A stretch of 64,000 bases of DNA, from positions 1,240,001 through 1,304,000 of the forward strand of contig CP065006.1 in the NCBI GenBank assembly GCA_016699695.1, in the 5' to 3' direction. The stretch is from Bacteroidota bacterium. GTDB lineage: Bacteria > Bacteroidota > Bacteroidia > Bacteroidales > UBA10428. Shown piece after piece: positions 1-9,028 of this stretch. Numbering within the stretch: position 1 is the first letter of the stretch; each line of letters opens with the position of its first letter. A program made the position numbers and the translations under genes. The notes below the pieces were generated by a model. The model did not search any database. It was not told the DNA's origin and saw nothing but the letters and a program-made list of their open reading frames with translations.

Positions 1-702
1 TCCAGACGCAATAACCACCATGGCTTTAATCCAATTCCTTTTATGTTTACCGAATAAGAGTATTATTAAAAATGCTATAGATGAGGGTACGATACCCATT
101 AAAAGAAAAAGCTTACTTGAAACATATCCTAAAAAAACTAAAATAAAAATAAGCACTAATCCTGACCATCTCGGACTTTTATAATATGCAAGTATTGCAA
201 GAAAAAAGTAAATAGTAAGAAGGAATGCACCCACATGAAAATTAACGGTATAAAGGTAAAAAGGGAAAAGGTAATCGTTATCGACAATGGCAATGGCCGG
301 AATAAGCGAAAACATCAATATGCTTGCTGCTGCAATCCACAAATGGCCCTCACTAAAAATATTGCGTATGAGTAATGCTACAGCAAATAAAATAAGGCTT
401 TGCTGAACAAAAACATAGATCAGATAAATGGTGCCCGGATGCTCCACAAAGGTTCTGATCAGAAAATACAAAGCCATATCGGGGAAGAAAAACTGACCCC
501 CCGGAAAGGTCCAACCTTTAATGCCATGGCCGCTGACAAAAAAATCGTCATAGAGGGTGTGCATAAATAAGAGGTCGGCATTAAACAGGTAATCGATAAA
601 TTTTGGACTTGCTGTAATAAAATATTGCAAAGTTAGTATAAGGTTAATCGCCACCGAAACGGTTAGCATCAAACCTCCTGATATTTGAATCCTATTTTTC
701 AT
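1..702 (-). CDS. Multi-pass membrane protein, C-terminus beyond window
   Basis: An open frame runs from an ATG at 702 to the window edge, 234 codons without a stop. It is rich in hydrophobic stretches: one near residues 8-28, then several from about residue 88 onward, separated by short polar loops, so a polytopic inner-membrane protein is clear. The soluble-looking loop around residues 30-85 contains an aromatic stretch (HGIKGWTFPGGQFFFP). The ATG overlaps the end of the upstream methyltransferase gene by 11 bases, which indicates translational coupling in the same operon as the glycosyltransferases at 1431-3887. By context it could be a GT39-type or O-antigen-type membrane enzyme of envelope polysaccharide metabolism, but I do not recognise the family and the missing C-terminus prevents a firm call. 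Confidence 0.75.
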   Translation of the reverse strand, partial: MKNRIQISGGLMLTVSVAINLILTLQYFITASPKFIDYLFNADLLFMHTLYDDFFVSGHGIKGWTFPGGQFFFPDMALYFLIRTFVEHPGTIYLIYVFVQQSLILFAVALLIRNIFSEGHLWIAAASILMFSLIPAIAIVDNDYLFPFYLYTVNFHVGAFLLTIYFFLAILAYYKSPRWSGLVLIFILVFLGYVSSKLFLLMGIVPSSIAFLIILLFGKHKRNWIKAMVVIASG

Positions 703-1429
703 CGCTCAAACGTATAACGCCCAGCAGGCTTGTGCCGGGAACAATGCCGGGAACAATTTTGAATTCAATATAAAAAAGCCATTTGAACATGGTATGTATT
801 AATTTCTGAAAGATGCCTTTCGGTGGCAATAAATATACATTCCGTTTTATTTTCAAGCCTTTTAGTACCCTTGCCGGATAGTAAAGGAGATGAAAGAAAT
901 AGGTCAACCGGACTATTTTTCCAGTCAAGCCTTTTGTATGTTTTACGAGCATTTCTTTGTTGTACCGCCGGAAATGTCCATAAAACTCATCGTAATTCGA
1001 CCAAAGCTCCTGACGTGCCGGTACTGTTAAAAGATAGTAAAGTGCATTCGGAAAAGATTCTTTTACCTTCAGCAAAAATTCTTCAGGAGAGGGCAAGTGT
1101 TCAATCACATCGAGCAGTAAAATCGCATCTACCTTGTTTCGGAAAGAGGCATCAAGATCAAAAGCACTTTTACTCATATAGATTTTTGTGCTTTTTTTTA
1201 TTGGTTCGCCTGCAGCCAGATCAACTCCCCAGCAATCAAAACCTCTTTCATTAAGGTATTGCACCACAACACCCCGGCCACAACCAATTTCCAGCAAGGT
1301 TTTGTTTTTTAACTGCTGCCTGTTTAAAACCTTTTCGAGAATTATATTGCGTGAGGCATTCCAATAATGGTTTTCAATTCCATTGGGATAATTGGTAAGA
1401 AGCTGGGTATCGTTGTAGGAACCTTCCAT
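692..1429 (-). CDS. Class I SAM-dependent methyltransferase
   Basis: A Rossmann-fold methyltransferase of the UbiG/Methyltransf_11-23 type. Motif I is visible as LLEIGCGRG and the post-II region as LLLDVIEHL, both typical of small-molecule or sugar-lipid methylases. The C-terminal third is basic and hydrophobic and may bind membrane. I chose the ATG at 1429 because it follows the stop of the upstream GT2 gene by one base; a longer frame to 1450 would need a TTG start inside that gene. It overlaps the next gene by 11 bases. Sitting between a GT2, a GT39 and a membrane protein, it probably modifies a lipid-linked sugar or a polyprenyl intermediate. The substrate is unknown. Confidence 0.82.
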   Translation of the reverse strand: MEGSYNDTQLLTNYPNGIENHYWNASRNIILEKVLNRQQLKNKTLLEIGCGRGVVVQYLNERGFDCWGVDLAAGEPIKKSTKIYMSKSAFDLDASFRNKVDAILLLDVIEHLPSPEEFLLKVKESFPNALYYLLTVPARQELWSNYDEFYGHFRRYNKEMLVKHTKGLTGKIVRLTYFFHLLYYPARVLKGLKIKRNVYLLPPKGIFQKLIHTMFKWLFYIEFKIVPGIVPGTSLLGVIRLSDEK

Positions 1430-1430
1430 A

Positions 1431-2384
1431 CTATTCAAGGGTAGATTCAATGATATAACGAGGACGCTTTTTTATCTCCTTGTAAATTTTGCCAATGTAT
1501 TCGCCAATTATGCCCAGAAAGAAAATGTGCAAGCCACCCAGCAGATAAAATGGCAGCACGGTCGAAGCCCACCCGCGGACAGTGTTGCCATTCAGGAAAG
1601 AGATTATGGTGATAGCCGATAAAACTACACACAAGATAAATATGACTAAACCAGATATGGTGATGATCCTCAAGGGGCGCACTGAAAATGAAGTGATGCC
1701 TTCGAAGGCAAAGGATACCATCTTGCGAAAAGGATATTTGGTGGTGCCGGCCATTCGTTCTTTGCGGTTGTAAAACACACTGGTCTGCCTGAGTCCTATG
1801 GCGGGTACAATACCTCTTAAAAACAAATTTCGTTCGTCGAAACGCAAAAGCTCGGCATTGAACCGCCGACTGGTGAGCCTAAAGTCGGCATGGTTGTATA
1901 CGATATCGACTCCTAGCCAACGCATAATTTTATAAAAAAACAAAGCTGTCGTTCGTTTAAAGAAGGAATCCGTTTTTCGCTCCTGCCTGACGCCATAAAC
2001 CACGTCAAAGCCATTATTATGCGCATCCAGCATCTGGTCAATCACTTCGACATCGTCTTGCAGGTCGGCATCGATGGAAACTATGCAATCTGCCTTTTGG
2101 GCAAAATGATTGATGCCAGCCAACAATGCAGCCTGATGCCCAAAGTTTCTGGCGAGATTAATTCCTTTGATGTTGGGATGTATCTGACCAAGCTCAGCAA
2201 TTTTTTGCCAGGTCGTGTCAGTGCTTCCGTCGTTCACAAATACTAAGAAACTTTTTTCTGCAACGATTCCTTTTGTTTTTAACTGATGTACTTTTTTGAG
2301 AAGCACATCGGCAGTTGCACCCAACACTTCCTCTTCGTTAAAACAAGGAACTACAATAGCAAGACAGGGTAGGTCTTTTTTCAT
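1431..2384 (-). CDS. GT2 family polyprenyl-phosphate glycosyltransferase
   Basis: A DPM1/GtrB/ArnC-type family 2 glycosyltransferase, which transfers a sugar from a nucleotide donor to undecaprenyl phosphate on the cytoplasmic face of the membrane. The N-terminus has the family opening VVPCFNEEEVL, followed by FVNDGSTD and the metal-binding SIDADLQD. Two C-terminal transmembrane helices (about residues 240-262 and 275-300) end in a short basic tail, as in GtrB-type enzymes. At 317 aa the length is normal. It lies directly downstream of the ArnT-like gene (10-base gap) and directly upstream of the methyltransferase. The pair GT2 plus GT39 suggests that the sugar is charged onto undecaprenyl phosphate and then moved to a periplasmic acceptor, as in ArnC/ArnT; the acceptor is not shown by the sequence. 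Confidence 0.88.
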   Translation of the reverse strand: MKKDLPCLAIVVPCFNEEEVLGATADVLLKKVHQLKTKGIVAEKSFLVFVNDGSTDTTWQKIAELGQIHPNIKGINLARNFGHQAALLAGINHFAQKADCIVSIDADLQDDVEVIDQMLDAHNNGFDVVYGVRQERKTDSFFKRTTALFFYKIMRWLGVDIVYNHADFRLTSRRFNAELLRFDERNLFLRGIVPAIGLRQTSVFYNRKERMAGTTKYPFRKMVSFAFEGITSFSVRPLRIITISGLVIFILCVVLSAITIISFLNGNTVRGWASTVLPFYLLGGLHIFFLGIIGEYIGKIYKEIKKRPRYIIESTLE

Positions 2385-2393
2385 GAAATTGAA

Positions 2394-3887
2394 TTATTCA
2401 GTTTTGATGTCTGTGGTTTCGTTTAAACGAATCAGGAAACAGTTCTCATAAGTATCGATTAGTTGATAAGAAAACTTCTCTTCAATCTTTTTTAAATAAC
2501 CCGACCCGCAAAATAAAATATATTCACCGGGTTTTAAACTATCTGCAATAGTCTTTTTAAATGTGCTAAGCTGTTTTTGTTGGTCTGCAATAAGATAAAA
2601 ATCAAGGTGAGCATTGTAACCATTGTGTAAAATACTAATTGCATTCAACCCGGGTTGCTTTGTTACCACCCTGTGCATATAATGCCCGTATTTAATCGAC
2701 CACCATCCGTTTGTATCAAATCGGGTAAGGTTTTTATTCAGAATACTGATATAGGGAAAAATAAATAGAATTATAACCACAATAAGAAGTATGGGCTTAG
2801 AAGCTTTTACCCCGGATATGGAAAACAGTTCGTTGGCGAAAGCTATGAAGGTTATGCCAAATAATGCTGCCATGATAGGATAGGCAGGTGCAAGGTATTG
2901 CAAACCCTTCGATTGGCTAACCTGAATAACTGCAAAATAGAATATCAGATTTATTAATAGGTAAAGTAGAAACTTTCCTTCAGCCTTTTGACGTAGCCGG
3001 TAGGCATATAATAGGACGAAAGGCAAGCTATAGAAAAGGTAACTGAATTTCATATTTAGCAAATGTTTCAGGTAGTAGTTCCATGGTTTTGGCGAAACAA
3101 CCTGATCGAAATACCTTCCGGTAACATCGTTGTATATACTCGCTTCGATGTATCCGGGGTTTATTCTTTCGCGAACAATGTAATAGGCCAAGCAAACAAG
3201 TAAAATGCCCGCCAGAGAAATAGTCAATCCAAAAAATGCTTTGGGTCGAAATCTGACAGAAAGCAATAGAAAAAGATACGTGGCTGGTATAAATATTAAT
3301 CCCTGTATGGTTTTGGTATAAAAAGCCAATATTGCAAAAACTGAACCTGCAAATAAGTACTTTACATTGATGTTATCTTGGTCCTTACTTACAGTCAGAT
3401 AAAACAAAAACAGATAAAGTGTTGTAAGAAGGGCCAGCAATGCATCGTAATCACCCGTGCGGGCAATGTGTATGGCAATGTAGCCATCGCATGTAAGCAG
3501 ACCTAGTGCAGCTGCAAGGCCAATTAATCTGTTTCGAAATTGCTTTAACATGAAGTAAAACAAAAACAGAAAAGTAGCCAGCGCGGCGATGGCTGACGGG
3601 AGCCTGACAGAAAGCTCGTTGATTCCATTAAGTTTCATGCAAATTGCCTGAAGCCAGACCATAAGAGGTGGTTTGGTATTCCACATATCCGGTTCGCCAT
3701 TAAAAGTAGGTACAAGATAATTCCCGTTTAATGACATCTCGGCTCCATTTACAGCAAGCCGTGATTCGTCCCACATGAAAATCGCATCGGAATCGAGATG
3801 AAGAAAAAAAACAAAATAGCCACTGATTATTAAAATTAGGAATACACCCAGCTTCTTTATTCCTTTGATTTGCTCTGGATTTGTCAT
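2394..3887 (-). CDS. ArnT-like family 39 glycosyltransferase
   Basis: An integral-membrane GT39/PMT-type enzyme that uses a polyprenyl-phosphate sugar on the periplasmic side. The first periplasmic loop after the N-terminal helix carries the family acidic motif WDESRLAVNGAEM, and the second has KPPLMVWLQA, both typical of ArnT and related PMTs. About ten transmembrane helices fill the first 390 residues, followed by a soluble C-terminal domain. I start it at the ATG at 3887, which has AAGGAAC just upstream; the longer frame to 3923 overlaps the end of the upstream response regulator gene. Together with the adjacent GT2 it probably decorates lipid A, another glycolipid or a protein. The acceptor is unknown. 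Confidence 0.85.
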   Translation of the reverse strand: MTNPEQIKGIKKLGVFLILIISGYFVFFLHLDSDAIFMWDESRLAVNGAEMSLNGNYLVPTFNGEPDMWNTKPPLMVWLQAICMKLNGINELSVRLPSAIAALATFLFLFYFMLKQFRNRLIGLAAALGLLTCDGYIAIHIARTGDYDALLALLTTLYLFLFYLTVSKDQDNINVKYLFAGSVFAILAFYTKTIQGLIFIPATYLFLLLSVRFRPKAFFGLTISLAGILLVCLAYYIVRERINPGYIEASIYNDVTGRYFDQVVSPKPWNYYLKHLLNMKFSYLFYSLPFVLLYAYRLRQKAEGKFLLYLLINLIFYFAVIQVSQSKGLQYLAPAYPIMAALFGITFIAFANELFSISGVKASKPILLIVVIILFIFPYISILNKNLTRFDTNGWWSIKYGHYMHRVVTKQPGLNAISILHNGYNAHLDFYLIADQQKQLSTFKKTIADSLKPGEYILFCGSGYLKKIEEKFSYQLIDTYENCFLIRLNETTDIKTE

Positions 3888-3900
3888 GTTCCTTGTGAGT

Positions 3901-5067
3901 TTACCTCGAAATTGGCGCTGCATAGTTCTTCACATCCTGCCCGGTAATTTTTTTGTCGCAGAGTATCAGTAGCCTTTCTACTACGTTACGAAACTCACGT
4001 ATATTACCTGTCCAGTTTATTTGCTGCAGGGCTTCGATGGCATCGGGCATAAATTCTTTCTTAGGCTGGCCATATTCGCTGCATATCAGGTCGTTAAAAT
4101 GTTCTGCCAGCATGGGTATATCTTCTTTCCGGTCGTTGAGCGATGGCACATGGATCAGAATCACACTCAGCCGGTGGTAGAGGTCTTCTCTGAATTTCTT
4201 TTCGTCTATCTCGAGCTTCATATTTTTGTTGGTGGCCGCCAGTACCCGCACGTTGATGTCGATATCCTTGTCGCTGCCCACCCGCGATATTTTATGCTCC
4301 TGCAAGGCCCTGAGCACCTTGGCCTGGGCTGCAAGGCTCATGTCGCCAATCTCGTCGAGAAAGATGGTGCCCCCTTCGGCCTGTTCAAATTTCCCTTTCC
4401 GCTGCTTGATGGCCGAGGTAAAGGCTCCCTTCTCGTGCCCGAAGAGTTCACTTTCGATAAGTTCAGAAGGTATGGCTGCACAGTTCACTTCGATAAAAGG
4501 TCCTGAGGCACGATTACTTTTTTCGTGCAACCAGCGGGCTACCAGTTCTTTCCCGGTGCCATTGTCGCCGGTTATGAGTACTCGGGCATCGGTGGGTGCC
4601 ACTTTTTCGATCATTTCTTTTACCTGCCGGATAGCTGGCGATTTACCCACCATGTCGGCCTTTTTCCCTATTTTCTTTTTCAGCCTGCGTGTTTCACTCA
4701 CCAGGTCCTGGCGTTCGAGAGCGTTTTTAAGAGTAACCAACAGTCGGTTCAGGTCGAGTGGTTTGGCAATAAAATCATAGGCCCCTTTTTTAATGGCTTC
4801 CACGGCTGTTTCGATGGTGCCATGGCCCGAAATCATTACTACCGGCACATCGGCATTTACTTCCATCAGCTGTTGCAATACTTCCATGCCATCCATTTCG
4901 GGCATTTTAATGTCGCAAAACACCAGTTCGTATACCTTTTGTTTGAAGAATTCAATGCCAGCAGGTCCGTTTTCGGCCAGATCAACCTGGTGTTGTTCGT
5001 ATTCGAGAATATCTTTCAGGGTATTGCGTATGCTGCGTTCGTCGTCGATTACCAGTATCTGGGCCAT
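3901..5067 (-). CDS. Sigma-54-type response regulator lacking HTH domain
   Basis: An NtrC-like regulator with a receiver domain (residues 1-120, phospho-acceptor Asp52 in CDIKMPEMDG) and an AAA+ sigma-54-interaction domain (about 145-370). Walker A is GDNGTGKE (167-174), Walker B is GTIFLDEI, and the sigma-54 contact loop reads GAFTSA instead of the usual GAFTGA. The protein stops at residue 388, right after the C-terminal helical subdomain of the AAA+ module, so the Fis-type helix-turn-helix is absent. The next gene begins 13 bases later, which leaves no room for a lost HTH. It may act on sigma-54 holoenzyme from solution without specific enhancer binding. It heads, or is co-transcribed with, the polysaccharide genes on the same strand. 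Confidence 0.9.
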   Translation of the reverse strand: MAQILVIDDERSIRNTLKDILEYEQHQVDLAENGPAGIEFFKQKVYELVFCDIKMPEMDGMEVLQQLMEVNADVPVVMISGHGTIETAVEAIKKGAYDFIAKPLDLNRLLVTLKNALERQDLVSETRRLKKKIGKKADMVGKSPAIRQVKEMIEKVAPTDARVLITGDNGTGKELVARWLHEKSNRASGPFIEVNCAAIPSELIESELFGHEKGAFTSAIKQRKGKFEQAEGGTIFLDEIGDMSLAAQAKVLRALQEHKISRVGSDKDIDINVRVLAATNKNMKLEIDEKKFREDLYHRLSVILIHVPSLNDRKEDIPMLAEHFNDLICSEYGQPKKEFMPDAIEALQQINWTGNIREFRNVVERLLILCDKKITGQDVKNYAAPISR

Positions 5068-5165
5068 GCTATTTATATTGAAAGGTTGAAGTGCTAAATT
5101 TAGATGTTTTTACTCAAGCTGCAAGATGGGTTGAAAAGATAAGAGATTGTTCAATTCTTAAGATC

Positions 5166-6092
5166 TTAGTTTACCATTTCGTAAGCTGCCCCTTCTTTCA
5201 GCGAGAAATTCGATTGGTAGAGGGTGGTAAAAGTGTGGTTTTCGAACAGGATTTTTACAAAAAGGCTGGCCAGCACAATCATCTCAATTCGCATGGGCTC
5301 CATTCCTTTCATCAACCCGCGCTCCTGTTTGGTCGAAGCCGAAAGCATGGCGTGCAATTTATAAAACTGCGAAAGGGGAATTTCCTTCGAAATGGCCTCT
5401 GTTTCGCCTTGTGTTTCTATTGCCTCCGTATTGCTTATTAAGTGTGCAAAGGTCTCAAACGATCCGGATGCCCCTACCAGAGTGTCGATGGAATTGTGCT
5501 GCAAGACCTCCAAAAGATCCCGCAATTCATACTGCACATAGTTTCGGATCTCATTCTCTTCCTCGATGGCAATAGGATCTGAAGGTTTGAAGCGTTCCAA
5601 CAAGCGGGCAATGCCCAGGTTGTAGCTTTTCTTCCAATAAATTCTGTGGGTATCGGCCACGATAAATTCGTTACTTCCGCCGCCAATATCGAGGATAAGA
5701 AATTTTTTGTTGTTGAGCAACAGGGTTTGTCTTACACCCAGGTAGATGAGTTCGGCTTCGCGGTCGCCCGACACAATTTCCACTTCAATGCCGGTAGATT
5801 CCCTGATGGCATCCGTAAGCAAGTAGCCATTGGAAGCCGACCGGAGTGCAGAGGTGCCAAAAGCCTTCAATTCTGTCACCTTATACTGCCGAATTATTTG
5901 GGCATATTCTTCAATGGCTTTCAGTCCACGGGCTATAGCTGTGGGAATAATCTCTCCCCGGTTGATACCTCCTTCTCCCAGCTTAACTGGTCGTTTCCCG
6001 CTGTGCAGAATGGTGTAGTCCTTTTCGTCTGCCTCGGCAATAAGTATGTTGAATGTGTTGGTACCCAAATCGAGCACGGCAATGCGTTTCAT
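5166..6092 (-). CDS. Ppx/GppA family exopolyphosphatase
   Basis: A short-form (308 aa) member of the actin-like ASKHA Ppx/GppA family, which hydrolyses polyphosphate or pppGpp. The N-terminal phosphate-1 motif is LDLGTNTFN, the middle region has FGTSALRSA and SGDREAELIYLGV (the catalytic Glu region), and the phosphate-2 motif is LDIGGGSNEF. It lacks the C-terminal HD-like extension of E. coli Ppx, as many Bacteroidota homologues do. The start is an ATG immediately followed by the conserved motif. Its neighbours are the sigma-54-type regulator (98 bases downstream on the same strand) and, divergently, tryptophanase. Whether polyphosphate or (p)ppGpp is the main substrate cannot be read from the sequence. 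Confidence 0.88.
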   Translation of the reverse strand: MKRIAVLDLGTNTFNILIAEADEKDYTILHSGKRPVKLGEGGINRGEIIPTAIARGLKAIEEYAQIIRQYKVTELKAFGTSALRSASNGYLLTDAIRESTGIEVEIVSGDREAELIYLGVRQTLLLNNKKFLILDIGGGSNEFIVADTHRIYWKKSYNLGIARLLERFKPSDPIAIEEENEIRNYVQYELRDLLEVLQHNSIDTLVGASGSFETFAHLISNTEAIETQGETEAISKEIPLSQFYKLHAMLSASTKQERGLMKGMEPMRIEMIVLASLFVKILFENHTFTTLYQSNFSLKEGAAYEMVN

Positions 6093-6408
6093 AGAAATCT
6101 TGTTTCATTGGTAAAAGTAGTAAAATCCCTATGAGCCCAAATGGCAAAAATCCGAAATACCTCAGGCAAATGACTTATGAATTGATATTTTTGAAATAAA
6201 TCATTTTATATCTAAAACATAAACTTTACTTTTAGCCCACTTAAAAGTGCAAAGTTGAAGGCTTACTATCATACCAACGTAGTTCAAATCCAATCATTGC
6301 CAAAAATCCTTTTTCGGCAAATCAAAAAGCGTGATTCTTTTTCTGCATAGTTTTTCTCTTCCCCTCACAACAATTTTGCTTTATTTTTCTCATTAAACAC
6401 TTTCAGTA
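6093..6408. other. Intergenic region between ppx-like gene and tnaA
   Basis: A divergent, AT-rich promoter region of 316 bases with no credible coding frame. A TATTTTTG element at 6186-6193 matches the -7 consensus on the plus strand but has no TTTG at the expected distance. I see no leader peptide with Trp codons of the TnaC type directly before tnaA. Confidence 0.5.
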
Positions 6409-7785
6409 ATGGAAATCCCTTATGCAGAGCCATACAAAATAAAAATGGTGGAGCCCATACGCCCCAGCACACGTCATGAACGCGAGCAATGGATAAAAGA
6501 GGCTCACTATAATCTTTTTAATTTACGCAGCGAACAGGTGTTTATCGACCTGCTCACAGACTCTGGCACCGGAGCCATGAGCCACCATCAGTGGGCAGCC
6601 ATGATGCAGGCCGACGAAAGTTATGCAGGTGCATCATCGTATTACAGGCTAAAAGAGTCTGTAAGTAGTCTTACAGGATTTGAGTATTTTTTACCTACCC
6701 ATCAGGGAAGGGCTGCCGAAAATGTGCTTTTTTCGGCACTCATCAAGGAGGGTGACATTATACCCGGCAACAGCCATTTCGATACCACCAAAGGGCATAT
6801 CGAATTCAGAAAGGCGCGTGCCATCGATTGCACGGTAGACGAGGCCAAAGACACTTCGAATTATTTCCCTTTCAAAGGAAATGTGTGCCTGACGAAGCTG
6901 GAAAAAACAATTCTGGAGCATGGGGCAGAAAAAATTCCCTTCATTCTGATTACCATCACCAACAATTCAGCCGGCGGACAACCTGTATCGATGGAAAATA
7001 TTAAACAGGTAAAGTCTCTTGCCAACCGCTATGGCATAATGCTTTGTTTCGATGGCGCCCGTTTTGCAGAAAATGCCTATTTTATTAAACTCCGCGAACA
7101 AGCATATGCCGAAAAAAGCATACGCGAAATTGTACTAGAAATGTTCGGCCATGGCGATGCCATGACCATGAGCAGCAAAAAAGATGGCTATGTGAACATG
7201 GGTGGCTTTATTGCCATGCGCAATGCCAGCTTGTTCGAAAAAGCCTCAAGCTTCAACATCCTTTTCGAAGGTTACCTGACTTATGGTGGCATGTCTGGGC
7301 GCGACATGGATGCGCTGGCCACAGGACTTTACGAGGGTACCAGTTTTGAGATTCTGGATGCACGAATTAAGCAAACCGCTTATCTGGGCGAACTGCTCGA
7401 CGGTTATGGCATACCGGTGCAGCACCCCTACGGAGGCCATGCGATTTTTGTGAATGCCAATGCCTTTTTACCCCACCTGCCAAAAGAAGAATTTGTTGCA
7501 CAAACCCTGGCTGTCGAACTCTACAAAGAAGCAGGGGTGCGTGCAGTAGAAATAGGTACACTGCTGGCCGACCGCGATCCAGTTACGCGCGAAAACCGTT
7601 ATCCGGCCATAGAATTTTTACGGTTGGCTATTCCGCGGCGTACTTATACCAACAACCATATGCAAGTGGTAGCAGCTGCACTTAAAAATGTTTATGATAG
7701 GCGCGAAGATCTTAAAAGTGGCTACCGGATAGTTCATGAGGCACCATTGATGAGGCATTTTACAGTGAAGCTGGAGAAACTCTAA
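6409..7785 (+). CDS. tnaA: Tryptophanase (tryptophan indole-lyase)
   Basis: A PLP-dependent beta-eliminating lyase that converts L-tryptophan to indole, pyruvate and ammonia. The 458-aa length is normal. Family landmarks are IDLLTDSGTGAMS near the N-terminus, PTHQGRAAEN, the PLP-site sequence FDGARFAENAYFIK, and the Schiff-base lysine in SSKKDGYVN (Lys258). Tryptophanase rather than tyrosine phenol-lyase is supported by ARFAENAYF (TPL has TRCVENAYF) and by AVEIGT in the substrate-recognition segment, where TPL carries an Arg that binds phenol. The gene appears monocistronic, with its own upstream region. Indole is a common signal and fermentation by-product in anaerobic Bacteroidia. Confidence 0.95.
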   Translation: MEIPYAEPYKIKMVEPIRPSTRHEREQWIKEAHYNLFNLRSEQVFIDLLTDSGTGAMSHHQWAAMMQADESYAGASSYYRLKESVSSLTGFEYFLPTHQGRAAENVLFSALIKEGDIIPGNSHFDTTKGHIEFRKARAIDCTVDEAKDTSNYFPFKGNVCLTKLEKTILEHGAEKIPFILITITNNSAGGQPVSMENIKQVKSLANRYGIMLCFDGARFAENAYFIKLREQAYAEKSIREIVLEMFGHGDAMTMSSKKDGYVNMGGFIAMRNASLFEKASSFNILFEGYLTYGGMSGRDMDALATGLYEGTSFEILDARIKQTAYLGELLDGYGIPVQHPYGGHAIFVNANAFLPHLPKEEFVAQTLAVELYKEAGVRAVEIGTLLADRDPVTRENRYPAIEFLRLAIPRRTYTNNHMQVVAAALKNVYDRREDLKSGYRIVHEAPLMRHFTVKLEKL

Positions 7786-7981
7786 TATTATTTTCGTTTA
7801 ACCTATTGTCCTTTGGCTACTTAAATTGTACGCTAACTCAGCAAATAGACACCCAATTATGCATTTAAAAATATAGCTCTGCATCAGGAAAATTTGTTCA
7901 GCCATATAAAAGTGTGTTACATTGCTGGCTCTTTGGAAAAATCAATACTCGACTATTAATGATACGTATATTCTTTTTTGG

Positions 7982-9028
7982 TTATTTCCCTTTCTCAATC
8001 AGTCCGGCAACTCCGCTCCAGTTAATTTGATTGATAAATAGCTGTGAGTATTTGGGATAGCCTCTTCTTTTCAAATCTTCTGCCTGCTGTTCTTCACTTA
8101 GGTTTACATTCCAAAACGACATAAACTGAATGGCAGACTGTGGTAACGATTTATCCCAATAATCAGGGTTGAAGCGCATAATCTGCAAACCTTGTCCGCG
8201 CCCGTTGACTTTTAACACAAAGTGTGAATCGTGCCCCGCATATGCCGGTGCGGCCAATTCTGCAGGAGTTAGTTCTGCAATTTCCTTCTTCAGTTCTTCC
8301 AACACCATTCTGTCGATTTCAACTTTTTGGAACAAGGAATAATATGCCAGGTGGGCATCGGCCATCTCCTTTACGGTAACCGGAATCCAAAACGGGGGCC
8401 TTTCGGGGTTGAAAACCACAATGGTTGTTCTTCCTCCCGGGTAAGACTCATACTCATTAACTCCCGGGGAAAGCTGCCTTTTAAGTGGGAAAACAGGGAA
8501 ATACGAGCTAAGTTGCTGAAGCGCTTTATTGACTTTGTCTGCCTGAGAAAGGTCGTATCGCGAACCGTCTTCAACGATGGATTCGGGGGTAAAAAACCAA
8601 CCATCGTGCCCACCGGCAATATTGTTTATCATAATTCCGGATTGGGGAGGTTCAATGGTCCATTTTCCACCTTTTGAGTCGAAAATTTCAAATAAAAAAT
8701 CTAATGACGCCGGTATACCATATTCCGATTCGGAAATTGTCGAAAAATCGCCCCAAACCCAGGTAGTTAGTGCCCGCAGGTCGTAACCTGTTGGGTTAAG
8801 AAGCATGGGATGGTTTTGATGGAACCATTCTGCTGCATCGGCTACATTTTTTTTAAAAGCAAGGTTTACGGTTGAGCTTAGTGTTGCATTACGCAGACTA
8901 TATGACTTTTCCAGCAGGTGGCTTTCGAAGCGGTATTTCCCTTCTTTATTCAGTAACCATTTTGTCTCTTGTGCGTGTGAAAGAACCGAAAATATAAATG
9001 CGGTGGTTAAAAGCGTAATGATTTTCAT
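7982..9028 (-). CDS. Secreted protein, paralogue of 11785-12741
   Basis: A 348-aa exported protein with an N-terminal signal peptide (MKIITLLTTAFIFSVLSHAQ, cleavage after HAQ) and no further membrane span. I do not recognise the family. It clearly shares a domain with the product of 11785-12741: both have a PFWIPVTVKE/DYWLPVTVKE segment, then a helical stretch, then FNPDYWDKS/INPAYWDKS with the following hydrophobic strand, and an IEPP motif near the middle. The shared order implies one duplicated gene. The two copies bracket the 812-aa Ig-like gene. It is the last gene of the island of exported proteins on the minus strand. No catalytic motif is evident, so binding or structural roles in the periplasm or at the surface remain open. 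Confidence 0.75.
   Translation of the reverse strand: MKIITLLTTAFIFSVLSHAQETKWLLNKEGKYRFESHLLEKSYSLRNATLSSTVNLAFKKNVADAAEWFHQNHPMLLNPTGYDLRALTTWVWGDFSTISESEYGIPASLDFLFEIFDSKGGKWTIEPPQSGIMINNIAGGHDGWFFTPESIVEDGSRYDLSQADKVNKALQQLSSYFPVFPLKRQLSPGVNEYESYPGGRTTIVVFNPERPPFWIPVTVKEMADAHLAYYSLFQKVEIDRMVLEELKKEIAELTPAELAAPAYAGHDSHFVLKVNGRGQGLQIMRFNPDYWDKSLPQSAIQFMSFWNVNLSEEQQAEDLKRRGYPKYSQLFINQINWSGVAGLIEKGK

Noticed and set aside
4021..5097. Long antisense frames (up to 190 aa) opposite the sigma-54-type regulator gene
   Set aside because: They mirror a well-conserved regulator gene and show no domain motif, signal sequence or ribosome-binding site. They are frame shadows caused by biased codon use.
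6186..6193. TATTTTTG as a tnaA promoter
   Set aside because: The TTTG box is missing at the expected spacing and the distance to the start codon is over 200 bases, so the match may be chance in an AT-rich region.
6409..7785. Tyrosine phenol-lyase as an alternative to tryptophanase
   Set aside because: The residues around the PLP site (ARFAENAYF) and the segment AVEIGT follow tryptophanase, not tyrosine phenol-lyase.
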